Positions 54,736-64,000 of a DNA stretch of 64,000 bases are shown here, piece by piece. A program made the position numbers and the translations under genes. The DNA is taken from contig CM035414.1 of assembly GCA_020310875.1 (NCBI GenBank), positions 197,070,384-197,134,383 on the forward strand, in the 5' to 3' direction. The notes under the pieces were generated by a model, which saw only the letters and a list, made by a program, of their open reading frames with translations, was not told the DNA's origin and did no database searches. Each line of letters opens with the position of its first letter. The first letter of the stretch is position 1. Source of the stretch: Ceratopteris richardii (lineage: Eukaryota; Streptophyta; Polypodiopsida; Polypodiales; Pteridaceae).

Positions 54736-54980
54736 AATCTCTTCACCTAAGGGTTCAATCCTTGACATTTGGAGACTTTTTTGCCTTAATTTTTAAGGAG
54801 AAGGAGGATCTTAGCCTCTAGGCTCAAGAGGATGCAAGTGCAAGGATTTTTGTGTTTTCTGCCAATGTTAAAAGCAAAGGCGCTAGGAAGAAGAACAAGA
54901 ACAAAAAGAATGGTAAGAACAAATTTCGAGGAGAGTGCTTTCATTTTTATAAGGAGTTAAAGCATACATGAGTGTTCATT
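54736..54980 (+). pseudogene. copia gag C-terminal fragment
   Basis: Plus-strand frame with VFSANVKSKGARKK, a Lys/Asn-rich stretch and GECFHFYKELKHT, a decayed CCHC knuckle of copia gag type. It is the target into which element 2 inserted. Orientation is opposite to the copia sequence that follows. Confidence 0.5.
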
Positions 54981-55016
54981 CCTTGATTATTTGAATATCG
55001 ATATTGAACTGATCCT

Positions 55017-55562
55017 CTAAAGTTTAACTCTATCAAGAGCTTTAGTCATCATATCTGCTACCTGCTTCTTTGTTGGAACAAAAGAAACATCAATTTCCTT
55101 TGCCATGAGCTTCTCTTTGATGAAATAATAATGAACCTCTATATTTTTGGTTCTTGCATGGTAAGCAGGATTTGCTGCTAGGTGCATTGATCTTATGTTG
55201 TCTCCAAATATGTGAGATTTGGAACTCACAAGTCCCAATTCTACATACAATTCCTTTAGCCAAATTTCTTCTTAAGTTGTTATGGCCAATCCCCTATATT
55301 TTGCTTCAATTGAGGATAGTGGAACTATAGTTTGCATTTTGGAACTCCATAACACAAGCTTTGAACCTTCATTGATTGTGTCTTTGAGGTACTTGAGTAC
55401 TCTCTTTGTTGCATCCATATGTGGTTTTCTTGAAGAGTGCATGAATTGACTTAGCATTCCTACACTATATGAGATGATTGCCCTTGTGTGTGTATCATAG
55501 ATTAAGCTACCTAACAAAATATGGTATTCTTTTGTCTTCAATTTGTTCACCTTCATAAACAC
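55017..55562 (-). pseudogene. copia 1 RNase H
   Basis: IEAKYRGLAI (active-site SSTEAEY type), PAYHARTKNIEVHYYFIKEK and VADMMTKAL at the end. N-terminal part SLIYDTHTRAIISYSVGML, MHSSRKPHMDATKRVLKYLK. One stop at about 55272. Confidence 0.8.
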
Positions 55563-55717
55563 TAAGTTTATGATTCATTTCCATGGGTGTACTTGTTGCC
55601 TTCGCATTATCCGTCTTAAATTTTAATAGTAATTCTTAAATGTACCTCCTTTGTGTTAAGTACATTCATTGATTTGTGTAACCTGAGAAAAATGTGAGAT
55701 CTCCAAGGTCACTGATC

Positions 55718-56518
55718 TTAAATTCTTTGTGCATATGTTTTTTTTATCTTTTCCATTCCATTCAAGTCAACATCTGTCATAATTATGTCATCTACATAAA
55801 CACATAAATAGATAACTTCATTATGAATTTCTTTGATGAACAAAGAAGGATCCACATTATTCGATTTGAAACCTTGATCTTGTAGATAGGTTACCAATCT
55901 AAAGTTCCAAGCTCTAGGATCTTTTTTTAATCCATACAATGCCTATTTTAGCTTGCATATATAAGTAGGATAATTAGGGTTTTCAAACCTTAGGGGTTGC
56001 AACATCGATACTTCTTCACTGATGCACCCATTGAGAAAAGCATTCTTCACATCAAGTTGAAGAAGCTTCCAATTCCTTGTAGTTGCTACACTAAGCAATG
56101 TCTCGATGGTGGTCATCTTGCAAATTGGTGAAAAGGTTTCCTCATAGTCTATGCCCTGATTTTGAGCACATCCTTTGGAAACCAACCTAGCTTTGTACCT
56201 CAAAATTGATCCATCTGAATTCCTTTTCAATTTATAGGTCCATCTACAACCTATTACCTTCTGATTGGTTTGCATTGTAACCAATTCCCATGTGTACATT
56301 TCCATTAGAGCTTCTATCTCTTCTTGTATGGATTTCTCCCTATTAAGGTTTCCTTTAGCTTCTTCATATGTTGAGGGTTCCTCTAAACTTGAATCTTTAA
56401 TCAAATAGACAATGTGTTTGGTTAGAAGGGTACAGTCATATACATACATTTTAGGTTTCCTTCTCTCCTTTGTTGACCTTCTAGGAGTGTGCTTCGAGCA
56501 TTCTCCACATTCTTGCAT
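55718..56518 (-). pseudogene. copia 1 reverse transcriptase
   Basis: WELVTMQTNQKVIGCRWTYK, KARLVSKGCAQNQGIDYEET, QLDVKNAFLNG, MYGLKKDPRAWN and the catalytic YVDD (55787-55798). A stop at about 55941 separates two frames. Catalytic residues are kept. Confidence 0.85.
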
Positions 56519-56565
56519 CTAAGCTCTTTATCTTGAAAATATTCACCAAAATCTTTGGAGAGGTA

Positions 56566-57027
56566 TTATCCGCCTCTATCAGATCTGATTTTCTTCAATG
56601 ATCTACTTGTATGATTATCAACATGTGCTAGATACTGCTTGAAGCATTCAAACACTTCACTCTTGTTCTTCACAAAGTACTGAATTTTCCATCTATTGTG
56701 ATGATTAACAAAAGATACATAATACCATGAGCATGTTAATGAAGGTTTTTGAATTGTTCCCCACACATCAGTGTATACAAGGTCCAAACGATTGTTGTGG
56801 ATGTAGCCTTTGTGGTTGAAGGGTTGTCTTTGTGCCTTCTGAATTTGAGAAGCATCACATTTGTTGATCATGTGTTTCTTTGAGATATTTGGCAGCCCTA
56901 GAACAATTTGATCCTTGCATATATCCTTCAAGGTTCTTTCATTCACACGAGCAAGCCTCTTATGCCACACTTCAAGCTCACTTAAGGTTTGAGACCCAAA
57001 GTTGAATAGAGCTATGTTCCTGGTCAT
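56566..57027 (-). pseudogene. copia 1 integrase, N-terminal half
   Basis: WHKRLARVNERTLKDI (GAG-pre-integrase), KCDASQIQKAQRQPF, DLVYTDVWG (first Asp) and KKIRSDRGG (second Asp). After a stop the rest of the core, including the catalytic Glu, is missing; the frame jumps to the pre-RT region. Confidence 0.8.
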
Positions 57028-57489
57028 AGAGCTATGTTCCTGTCCTCTCTTACTTCAAAAGTAAAGAGCCTACCATGCTTCTCACCTCTGGCTATCTTCT
57101 TGAAGGCTTGACATGGGTCTTCCACATAAGCTCCATTTTAATTGAACCTAAATTGTAAGCCATTTTCAACTATTTGGCCTACACTTATTAGGTTTTTAGT
57201 GATAGCAGGTACATAGAGAACCTTAATCAGAATATTTGTCCTACCATTGGGAGCTTTGACATAGCACATCTTCTCCACATTATGCTTGATGGCATACCCT
57301 TCTTGTACTTCATGCTTATGCTTGGGTTTCTCTAAGTTAGATAGAAGAGAAATATAGCTTGCAACATTATTTGAACAACCAGAATCTATGTAGAAAAAAT
57401 ACTCATCTTATTTACCTTCTTTATGACTCAGATATATTAGAAGTAATGAATTTTCATGTGATTGATCCCCTTAGTAGTTGTTGAAATCC

Positions 57490-58468
57490 CTAATGTTGTA
57501 ATTCTATTTTTGTTGTTGTAGTCATGTCCACCTCTCCCTCTTGTGTTGCCAAATCCACCTCTACCACCTTCTTTCTGAGTCCTTCCATTGAACCAGCAAT
57601 TTTGGGTGGTGTGGTTGGTTTTGTTATAGATGGCACAAGGTATTCTCTCTTGTCCTTTTGACTTTTCATGCTTTGCCCCTTTCTTCTTCCCCTTCCACTT
57701 GCTCTTTCTTGCATAGTTGGCTTGAGAAATTTCTTCATCATCATCCTCCTTCTTCTTACATTTGTTCTTCTTATATTTCTTATCTCCATAAAGAGCACTT
57801 ATTGATTTACCGTGATTAGAGTAACCTTGATTTACCGTGATTAGAGTAACCTTACTTCAAGTTGTTGTTGGCCTCTTCATTACAAATTTTTCCAAGGAAT
57901 TTGTTGAAGTTAGGTGTCTCCACATCCATGATAAGATCATAAGTTGTTGTGAAGGATTTTCATTGCTTGTCATTTTTAATTCGATTCACAATTTTCCTCG
58001 TGATGGGTTCTTCTTCAATTAGCTCTCCAACTGAAGCTAAGTGATCTCCAACCTCCTTAACTTTAGTGTCAAACTCTGTGATAGTTTGCTTTGTTGTCTT
58101 CTTTGCTCTATTGAACTTGCATTCCATAAATGATTCTTCTTAGCTTCAGTGCTAGTAGTGAAGAAGGACTCAAGTGTAGATCAGGTCTCTTGTGATGTCA
58201 TGCATCCTGTAATACGTGTTAAAAAGAAACTAGAGATAGATTTTAAGATATATGACCTAGCTTGGGCATCTCTTTCACAGCATAATGTGTGCTCCTTAGT
58301 ATTTGCTTGTGTAGGTCCTCCTTTGGATCTTGGAGTAAGCACAACTTCATCACCTGCCACAATTCCATAGAGATTTCTACCTTGCAAGTAAGGTTCCGTT
58401 CTGATTTGCCGAGCAACATAGTTGTTCCTATGAAGCCTCTCAATCATTGAGGGAAAACCACCACCCAT
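57490..58468 (-). pseudogene. copia 1 gag
   Basis: ATG 58468. YLQGRNLYGIVAGDE resembles the copia gag LKPVNLW..V region. The C-terminus is Arg/Lys-rich with an IYNKTNHTTQNC knuckle remnant near 57600. Frameshifts at 58180-57800. The protease trace (57030-57490) is unreadable apart from an SGCSN-like stretch. Confidence 0.65.
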
Positions 58469-58849
58469 ATTGATTTTTCTCTGGGACCATTGTGAATACT
58501 TAGAGAAGCTTGAGTATTAGAGATTTGTGCTTCAAAGTGTTGAAGTTTGGTCTAGCCAACCAGCAAAAGAACTAGGCTTTGCACTTACAGACTATATACA
58601 CCTTATGATCTTCGAGTGGATGCAATAAAACGCCCTATTTGCTTTGGAAAAGAAATGGAAAAATATTGATACAAAATAGATAGTTTTGCACATAAACTAG
58701 TTCAAGAAACTTGTTACTTATGGATGAATCATGCAACTTCTAAAGTTCAATGCTCCAAGCTTGGTTACAATTGAACACATTCCTTTTAGGGAATGATGGC
58801 TTATAGAGTTAACTAGTTGTAATGTACAAGAACCAAATTTATAACCAAG

Positions 58850-59166
58850 CTATGCTCCAATTATAAGCTCAACATTGATAGATGGTGATCTCGACTTTTG
58901 AGGGATGTGTAGAGATAGACCCGAGGCCATAAAAAATGATGGAGTTCGAGGTCTGTGGAAGCACATGAACAACACAAGGAAATAGAAGAAGCTTGGAGCA
59001 CAACACACAATACTGAATGTATTACCACTAGAATGTACAAAGATAAGTAACCCATTAGGGCTATGGGGATATATATGAGATGGGGGAAAAAATCTCCTAA
59101 AGAGGGAAAAAAAGTGCCCCGATAGTCCTAGTGTGTTCATGCACATCACTACTTAAATATATCAAC
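58850..59166 (-). repeat. copia 2 LTR (3')
   Basis: Minus-strand TGTTGATATATTTAAG at 59166, preceded by GAGGGGGCATT, a polypurine tract. Internal GTGTGAACACAC-like block shared with the LTR at 28985-29286. The end near 58850 is approximate. Confidence 0.65.
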
Positions 59167-60311
59167 AAATGCCCCCTCGAAGCGATGTAGTGAGCAAGGA
59201 GCTGCCACTCATGTATAAGGAAGTGCCAAGCTATGTGGAATCAATCCACAAAAGGAAGTAAGCCCAAAGCTTTGCGGAAAGCTTCAAACTTCTCCCCAGG
59301 TAGAGCCTATGTGAAAAGGTCTGCAATTTTCTAATGTGTGGGCACATATGCCAAACTGATCTCTCTAGCAGAGAACCTCTCCCTTACATAATGATAGTGC
59401 ACCTCAATGTGCTTAATGGGAGCATGGAACACAAGGTTCCTTGGAACTCTCAATGCGCTCTCACTATCAATGAAGATGGTGGTGGCAAAAGACTGATCAA
59501 CACCCAAATCAGCCATAAGGCATATGAGCCACACACACTCAACAGTCACTATGAAAGCTTCCCTATACTTAGCCTCACAATTGGAAGTGGCCATAGTAGG
59601 CTACTTCTTGCTCAACAAATATATGCATGAGCTACTAAGCATGAAGGAAAAACCATTGGTGGACACACGAGTGTCATAGCAACCAGCCCATTCAAAGTCA
59701 AAAAAATCATATAAATCTAGCAGTAGTGATCCCCCCTTGGGATAAAACAATCCAGATAGCAGGGTACCACTCAAGTAGCGAAAGATGTGCTTAATTTCCT
59801 GCCAATGCTTGACACCTGGGCAATGCATAAACTTGCTCATCTGTGAGATAGAAAACTAAATATCTAGCCGAGTAATGCATAAGTAAATCAAGCATCCAAC
59901 AGTCTACTGATAGAGAATACCATGAAATGCATCTACATCATCATGAAGGATCAATCGTAAACCTGTCTCCAGAGGAGTGGCAATAGGTTTATAGTCTTCA
60001 AGGCCAAAATACCATAATAATGTGTCAATATATTTCATTTGACACAAAGCTATTTTGCCATTAACTTGCATAAACTAAATGCCCAAATAATGATGTGAAT
60101 GCCCCAATTCATACATCTCAAATGAGGCATGCAAATCAACCTTAAAATCAGCAATATGCTTCTCATGAGGACCAATGAGCAGCACATCATCAACATACAC
60201 AACAATGATCAGAAGCACATCATTAGCATGCTTAATATATAAGGTGCTCTCACTTGGACTATTCTCAAAACCATGTGCAATCAGATAGGCATGTATCTTT
60301 TCATACCAACC
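59167..60311 (-). mobile_element. Ty1/copia remnant (copia 2)
   Basis: Minus-strand RT 3' half and RNase H. RT: SPSESTLYIKHA, YVDDVLLIG (YVDD at 60186-60197), HHYLGI. RNase H: ATSNCEAKYREAF, FIDSESALRV and HIEVHYHYVRERF, then a LFT.ALPGEKFEAFRKALGL-type tail. Cut on the right at about 60311 by element H. Different from copia 1 in sequence. Confidence 0.85.
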
Positions 60312-60475
60312 ACATCGCATGTGTGTGTATGTGTGTGCATGTTTGTATGCTTTCACTCACGCACTTGTGCACTTCACTTGCTCTTGGTCTTCATACCGGT
60401 CCCCACGTCTCCGCGGATTGACATTTATGAGGTGAAGCTCCTCATGTTGGTACTTTCCATTATGCTAGAGTGACA
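60312..60475 (+). repeat. LTR H, 3' portion
   Basis: Begins inside the TGTGTGTATGTGTGTGCATG tract and ends GCTAGAGTGACA. End module shared with solo LTR F, not with A-E or G. Confidence 0.85.
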
Positions 60476-60482
60476 CCAAATT

Positions 60483-60500
60483 TGGCGTCGTTTTCGGGGA
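60483..60500 (+). other. primer binding site, element H
   Basis: TGGCGTCGTTTTCGGGGA; tRNA-Asp type with three changes. Confidence 0.75.
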
Positions 60501-60829
60501 GAGAGCTTGGAGGACGAGCGTGTGACGGTAAGATGTAGAGTAGCGATGTTGGAAGGTAAAAAAAAAATCACCATTTTCAGTTCAGTTTTTGAGCTTTCCT
60601 TCTTCTTCATCACCATCATCACCACCATCTCCTCTCATCTTCACCTTCTCTGATTTTTTTGCTTTTTTTACTGTAAATTCCCTATTTCACCTCTTTTTCT
60701 TCCTTCTGGGCTATGCGTGGAGTTCAGAGAGGTTTCAGAGCTTAAGCGCTTTTGAAATACAGAGATTTGCACCACTAGAACATCAAAAATCTGAGCAGTG
60801 ATATCACGGAGTGACAAGAGCTGCATCTG

Positions 60830-61735
60830 GTATCGTGAGTGTCCTATCGCAACTTTGAAGAGTGGTTTTGCATCTACAGGCTGATAGGAGTGACAAGGAG
60901 AACATAAGGTACACATATTTGCAAAAATTTTTGAATTCGGGCTTAAAAATCTCCAAGTATCGTGTCCGATTGAGTTTTGGTATCGCGATACCAGGATTCC
61001 CGAGTATCGCGATACTTGTCGAGGTATCGTATCGTGCACGCCCACTTGAGGTATCGTGATACCATTCTGGTATCGTATCGTCAAGTGTTGGTATCACGAT
61101 CGCTATCGCCCAGTGGTATCATATGGTTGACCGAGCGGTATCGTATCATGCATGACTGTGGTATCGTATCGCCTGAGATCTTGGTATTGTATCGTGCAAA
61201 AATGTGGTATCGTATCGTCCATATTTCCAGTATCGTATTGTGAGATTTCCAGTATCGTATCGTGAATTGTTGGTATCGTATCATCTATAGACAAGTATCA
61301 TATCATCGATTATTTTGGTATCGTATCGTGCCCAATCTAGTATCGTATCGTGCAAAAAAGTGGTATTGTATCGTCTGACCCTTTGGTATCGTATCGCCCA
61401 TAGAGCCAGTATCGTATCGTGTAATTTTTGGTATCGTATCGCCTATCTCCTTGGTCTCGTATCGTGAGCAATCTGGTATCATATTGTGAGCAATCTGGTA
61501 TCGTATCGTGAGCAATCTGGTATCGTATCGTGAGCAATCTGGTATCGTGTTGTCCCCTAACTTGGTATCGTATCGTCGAGTGCAGAGGTATCGTATTGTG
61601 GACTTGGTGGTATCGTCTAGCGAGTGGTATCGTATCGTGGAATTTGGTATCACCTTGATGGTATCATATCACTAAATATGGTATCGTCCATAGTGGTATC
61701 GCGGGGAAAATTTGGTATCGTATGGCATGTTCTAA
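60830..61735 (+). repeat. leader repeat array of element H (GTATCGTATCGTG)
   Basis: Some 0.9 kb of GGTATCGTATCGTG-type units at irregular spacing. The palindrome GGTATCGCGATACC is at 60979-60992 and GTATCGCGATAC at 61004-61015. Confidence 0.9.
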
Positions 61736-62007
61736 GGCACTCCTTGAGAGATCATGTTTCCCTGTTTTAACCCCCAGAACCCTGAACTGGCATAACTTTC
61801 TCATACGAAATCCGTTCGGAGTGATCTTGGGCTCGTTGGAAAGCTCGTGGGGAGCACTACCAAAACTTCCATAGTTATGGTAAAATTAATACAAGGATTA
61901 TTAGATAGGGTATTTTGAAGTTGACCCTTAGGTTGGACTAGGAAGCAAGGGGTTCCACAAGATTTTGAGCAATTCAAAGGACAATTTTGGACTTGTAGAC
62001 AAGGCTT

Positions 62008-62484
62008 ATGAACCTAAGCTCAAGTTGATACTTAGGAGGAGATCGATAAAGTACCAAATCACTTGAACCTAAGGTCAACCACACAACCAAGTGCGGGACT
62101 CACAACTCACTGGTTAACACTACGTGCTGAGTTCATAGTCAAGTGAGTCAAAAATGTCATTTAACTGGGAGAGACTCTTGGCTTCTGAAGACATGCATAG
62201 ATCCATACCTAGGGAAGGTCTTATGTCTACAGTGGAAGGGGAATATAGGATGTCTCTTTAATACGTATCCACTAACCTGCAAGGAATACCCATCTACCTC
62301 GACGGTCTATACAGGTCAGTAGCAAGAATGAGAAACACTACAGAATTTGAAATAGTTCCAAGACCAGCTGTCAAGTATGAAGGTGGAGTCTACATGGACA
62401 AGATGGGCCAGATATATGTAGTAATCGAAAAACCTGATCAAATTAATGAAAGAGGAGAGTTAGCTCGAGATCAGCAACTACCTC
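62008..62484 (+). pseudogene. gag N-terminus, element H
   Basis: ATG 62008 with MNLSS, then GGDR and VNHTTK, matching the gag start of elements 1 and 2. After frameshifts, 62328 onwards reads RPAVKYEGGVYMDKMGQIYV, matching VVKFEEGSYIDKEGTMYV. Ends where LTR G is inserted. The downstream frame runs on into the LTR by chance. Confidence 0.75.
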
Positions 62485-63199
62485 TGTTGGCAGTAGTCTT
62501 GGTACACCAGGACTTACAAGACGTGAAAATCAAAGAAGGGAGTCAGAGCGAAGGGACAGCACAAGCAAACAGGGCAGTCAAAGAAGATCTGGTAAGTAGG
62601 CCAATATTTTTTCAAGACACTAATGCCGATCAAAGAGATGGACATGCAGGGAGGAAGAGCAAGTAGGGAGCTCAAAGATATGTACGGCAGATCACTAGAA
62701 GAAATCCCTACAACAACAGTGATTTTTATCACTAACAACCATTGTAAATATCATTTCACATTTTTGTAGCTCCATTTTGTGCAAGCCGAGGAGTCCTTGA
62801 GCTTGAGGAGCCTTAGAAGTAGTTGCGTACCAATTTTCGTAATTTTTAGATCTCGTTTGAGCCCCCAAATAAGCCCTGGAACCTAATTTTTAACTAGGCC
62901 GGACACTAGGTCTGGACAGGGCCAAAGCTAGTCAAAAACTATAAAAAGAGCTAGAGATCTCATTTTTGAGGTTGGATTGTAATTGAAACGAACTTGTAAG
63001 AGCTATTGAAAGTAATCTAAAGAACTCCATTGATTCTCTCTCTTTGTCTTGCCGTGTGTGCGCGTGTGTGTGTATGTGTGTGCATGCTTGTGTGCTTCTC
63101 ACTCACGCACTTGTGCCGCCACTTGCTCGAGGTCTTCATACCATCCTCACGTCTTCCCGGATTGACATTAAAGGAGGTGCTACTCATCACTGAGCTACA
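62485..63199 (+). repeat. LTR G, 5' LTR
   Basis: 715 bp, TGTTGGCAGTAG...GAGCTACA. The first ~200 bp match LTR E (GAAGGGAGTCA, GCAAACAGGGCAGTCAA-like). Remainder is the family core. Confidence 0.85.
62940..62948 (+). promoter_or_regulatory. TATA box of LTR G
   Basis: TATAAAAAG followed by AGCTAGAGATCTC. Confidence 0.7.
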
Positions 63200-63207
63200 C
63201 CAAATTT

Positions 63208-63227
63208 TGGCGCCGTTGCCGGGGATC
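63208..63227 (+). other. primer binding site (tRNA-Asp), element G
   Basis: TGGCGCCGTTGCCGGGGATC, a perfect 20-nt complement to the plant tRNA-Asp 3' end, eight bases after the LTR. The best preserved of the four. Confidence 0.92.
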
Positions 63228-63564
63228 GAGCTTTGAGGACGAGCGTGTGATGGTAAGACGTAGAGTTGACGCGTTGGAGTTGTAGGTATTTTCTTCACTC
63301 TCATCGATTTTCTTTTACTTCATCACCATCATCATCATCACCATCTCCCACCTCCATCTCCATCATCGCGAAAAATTCAGTTTTTTGACTATATCCCCAT
63401 CTCCACCTCATTTCCCTCATTTCACTTGTGAGAGAGAGCGAGAGAGCGAATTTGCATGTGCTGTTTTTTGCATGTTTTGTGAGCATTCTGCAGGTACAGG
63501 CCGCATCATCGTCCCCAGCACTCCGCGCAGGTACGGAAATCTGTGTAATTGTCTGTGTGTTGCC

Positions 63565-64000
63565 GAGCTCTGTCAATCGCGACCGACTGAAAACTTGCTC
63601 TAATTGCTAAACAAAGTGCATATCCATGACCTACAGGCCTAGAGCTTCCCAAAAATGTGTTTAGTTTTTTGAAATTCCACAGATTTCTGTCAATCGCGAT
63701 CGCTCTGTCAATCGCGATCGCCAAACCACGACGGACAGACCTGTCAATCGCGATCGACACGTCAATCGCGACCGACAGCCCACGACGGCTCTGTCAATCG
63801 CGATCGACAGAGTCAACGACCGATTGACCACGACCGACTGACCATACGCATGACACGTGTCAATCGCGATCGAGTCATCAATCGCGATCGACTCATCAAT
63901 CGCAACCGACACAGTCAACGACTGTTTGACCACGACGGACAGACCACGACGGCTCTGTCAATCGCGACCGACACGGTCAACGACTGTTTGACCACGATCG
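63565..64000 (+). repeat. leader repeat array of element G (TCAATCGCGATCGACA)
   Basis: Units of GTCAATCGCGATCGACA alternating with CACGACGG and GTCAACGACCG-like spacers up to the window end. Low CpG decay. Confidence 0.9.

Larger units (their letters stand above)
54985..58490 (-). mobile_element. Ty1/copia remnant (copia 1)
   Basis: Minus-strand gag, protease trace, integrase, RT and RNase H in copia order. A PBS-like TGGTCCCAGAG lies at about 58479-58490 just before gag, so the 5' LTR probably occupies 58492-58850. No clear 3' LTR. Confidence 0.8.
60312..62484 (+). mobile_element. Element H: 5' part of a Ty3/gypsy element
   Basis: LTR 3' end (60312-60475), primer site, repeat-filled leader, and start of gag up to 62484, where LTR G begins. 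The LTR has lost its 5' ~450 bp at the TG microsatellite. Same family as elements 1 and 2 by gag. Confidence 0.85.
62485..64000 (+). mobile_element. Element G: 5' LTR and leader, continues past window
   Basis: LTR G, exact tRNA-Asp primer site, then leader with array. Flanked on the left by element H gag, so it is nested in H. gag would start beyond 64000. Confidence 0.85.

Noticed and set aside
61081..61653. Minus-strand frames rich in IRYDT repeats
   Set aside because: Translation of the GTATCGTATCGTG array of element H; not a protein gene.
62328..62666. 112-codon plus-strand frame as a single gene
   Set aside because: Chimeric: gag of element H running into LTR G by chance.

Overview
This looks like a window of nuclear DNA from a repeat-rich land plant. 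The evidence is Ty3/gypsy elements primed by tRNA-Asp, Ty1/copia and chromovirus remnants, an L1-type plant LINE with a DUF4283-like ORF1, and tRNA-derived SINEs. Nothing in it identifies the species. I see no intact host gene. Almost all recognisable sequence is transposable elements in different states of decay, many nested in each other. The one clear piece of a host gene is an Argonaute fragment carried inside a retrotransposon.

Layout. 1-3862: truncated plus-strand Ty3/gypsy element (P), from gag to integrase. 3863-16041: minus-strand Ty3/gypsy element 1, with a truncated 3' LTR (A), a 5' LTR (B), a tRNA-Asp primer site and a leader full of short repeats. It has lost its normal protease, carries a second retropepsin after integrase, and holds the Argonaute piece near its 3' end. 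16042-21256: 3' part of a plus-strand element (I) with a very long ORF of unknown function in the env position and a 3' LTR (E). 21257-35110: old, duplicated mosaic of chromovirus pieces, a solo LTR (F) with a 5-bp target duplication, LINE fragments and SINEs. 35650-36480: CpG-rich patch. About 36606-42135: nearly intact L1-type LINE. 42136-44638: nothing recognised. 44644-54730: complete minus-strand Ty3/gypsy element 2 with perfect 5-bp target duplications. 54736-60311: copia remnants. 60312-62484: start of plus-strand element H. 62485-64000: 5' LTR, primer site and leader of element G, which runs off the window.

How the parts relate. Elements P, 1, 2, H and G share gag or pol sequence, LTR parts or the primer site; I is tied in by its LTR. 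The shared LTR core has a TATAAAAAG box between short inverted repeats. In P, 1 and 2 the pol gene carries two tandem H2C2 zinc domains in integrase. Every leader visible between primer site and gag (1, 2, H, G) holds an array built on the palindrome ATCGCGAT, but the flanking repeat differs in each element. The 3' region after integrase also varies: a second protease, IWVPK peptides and an Argonaute fragment in element 1, a ~1,290-codon ORF in I, and a deletion in 2. The SINEs have 3' tails like that of the LINE, so the LINE family probably mobilised them. Most premature stops are C-to-T or G-to-A changes, as expected from deamination of methylated, silenced copies.
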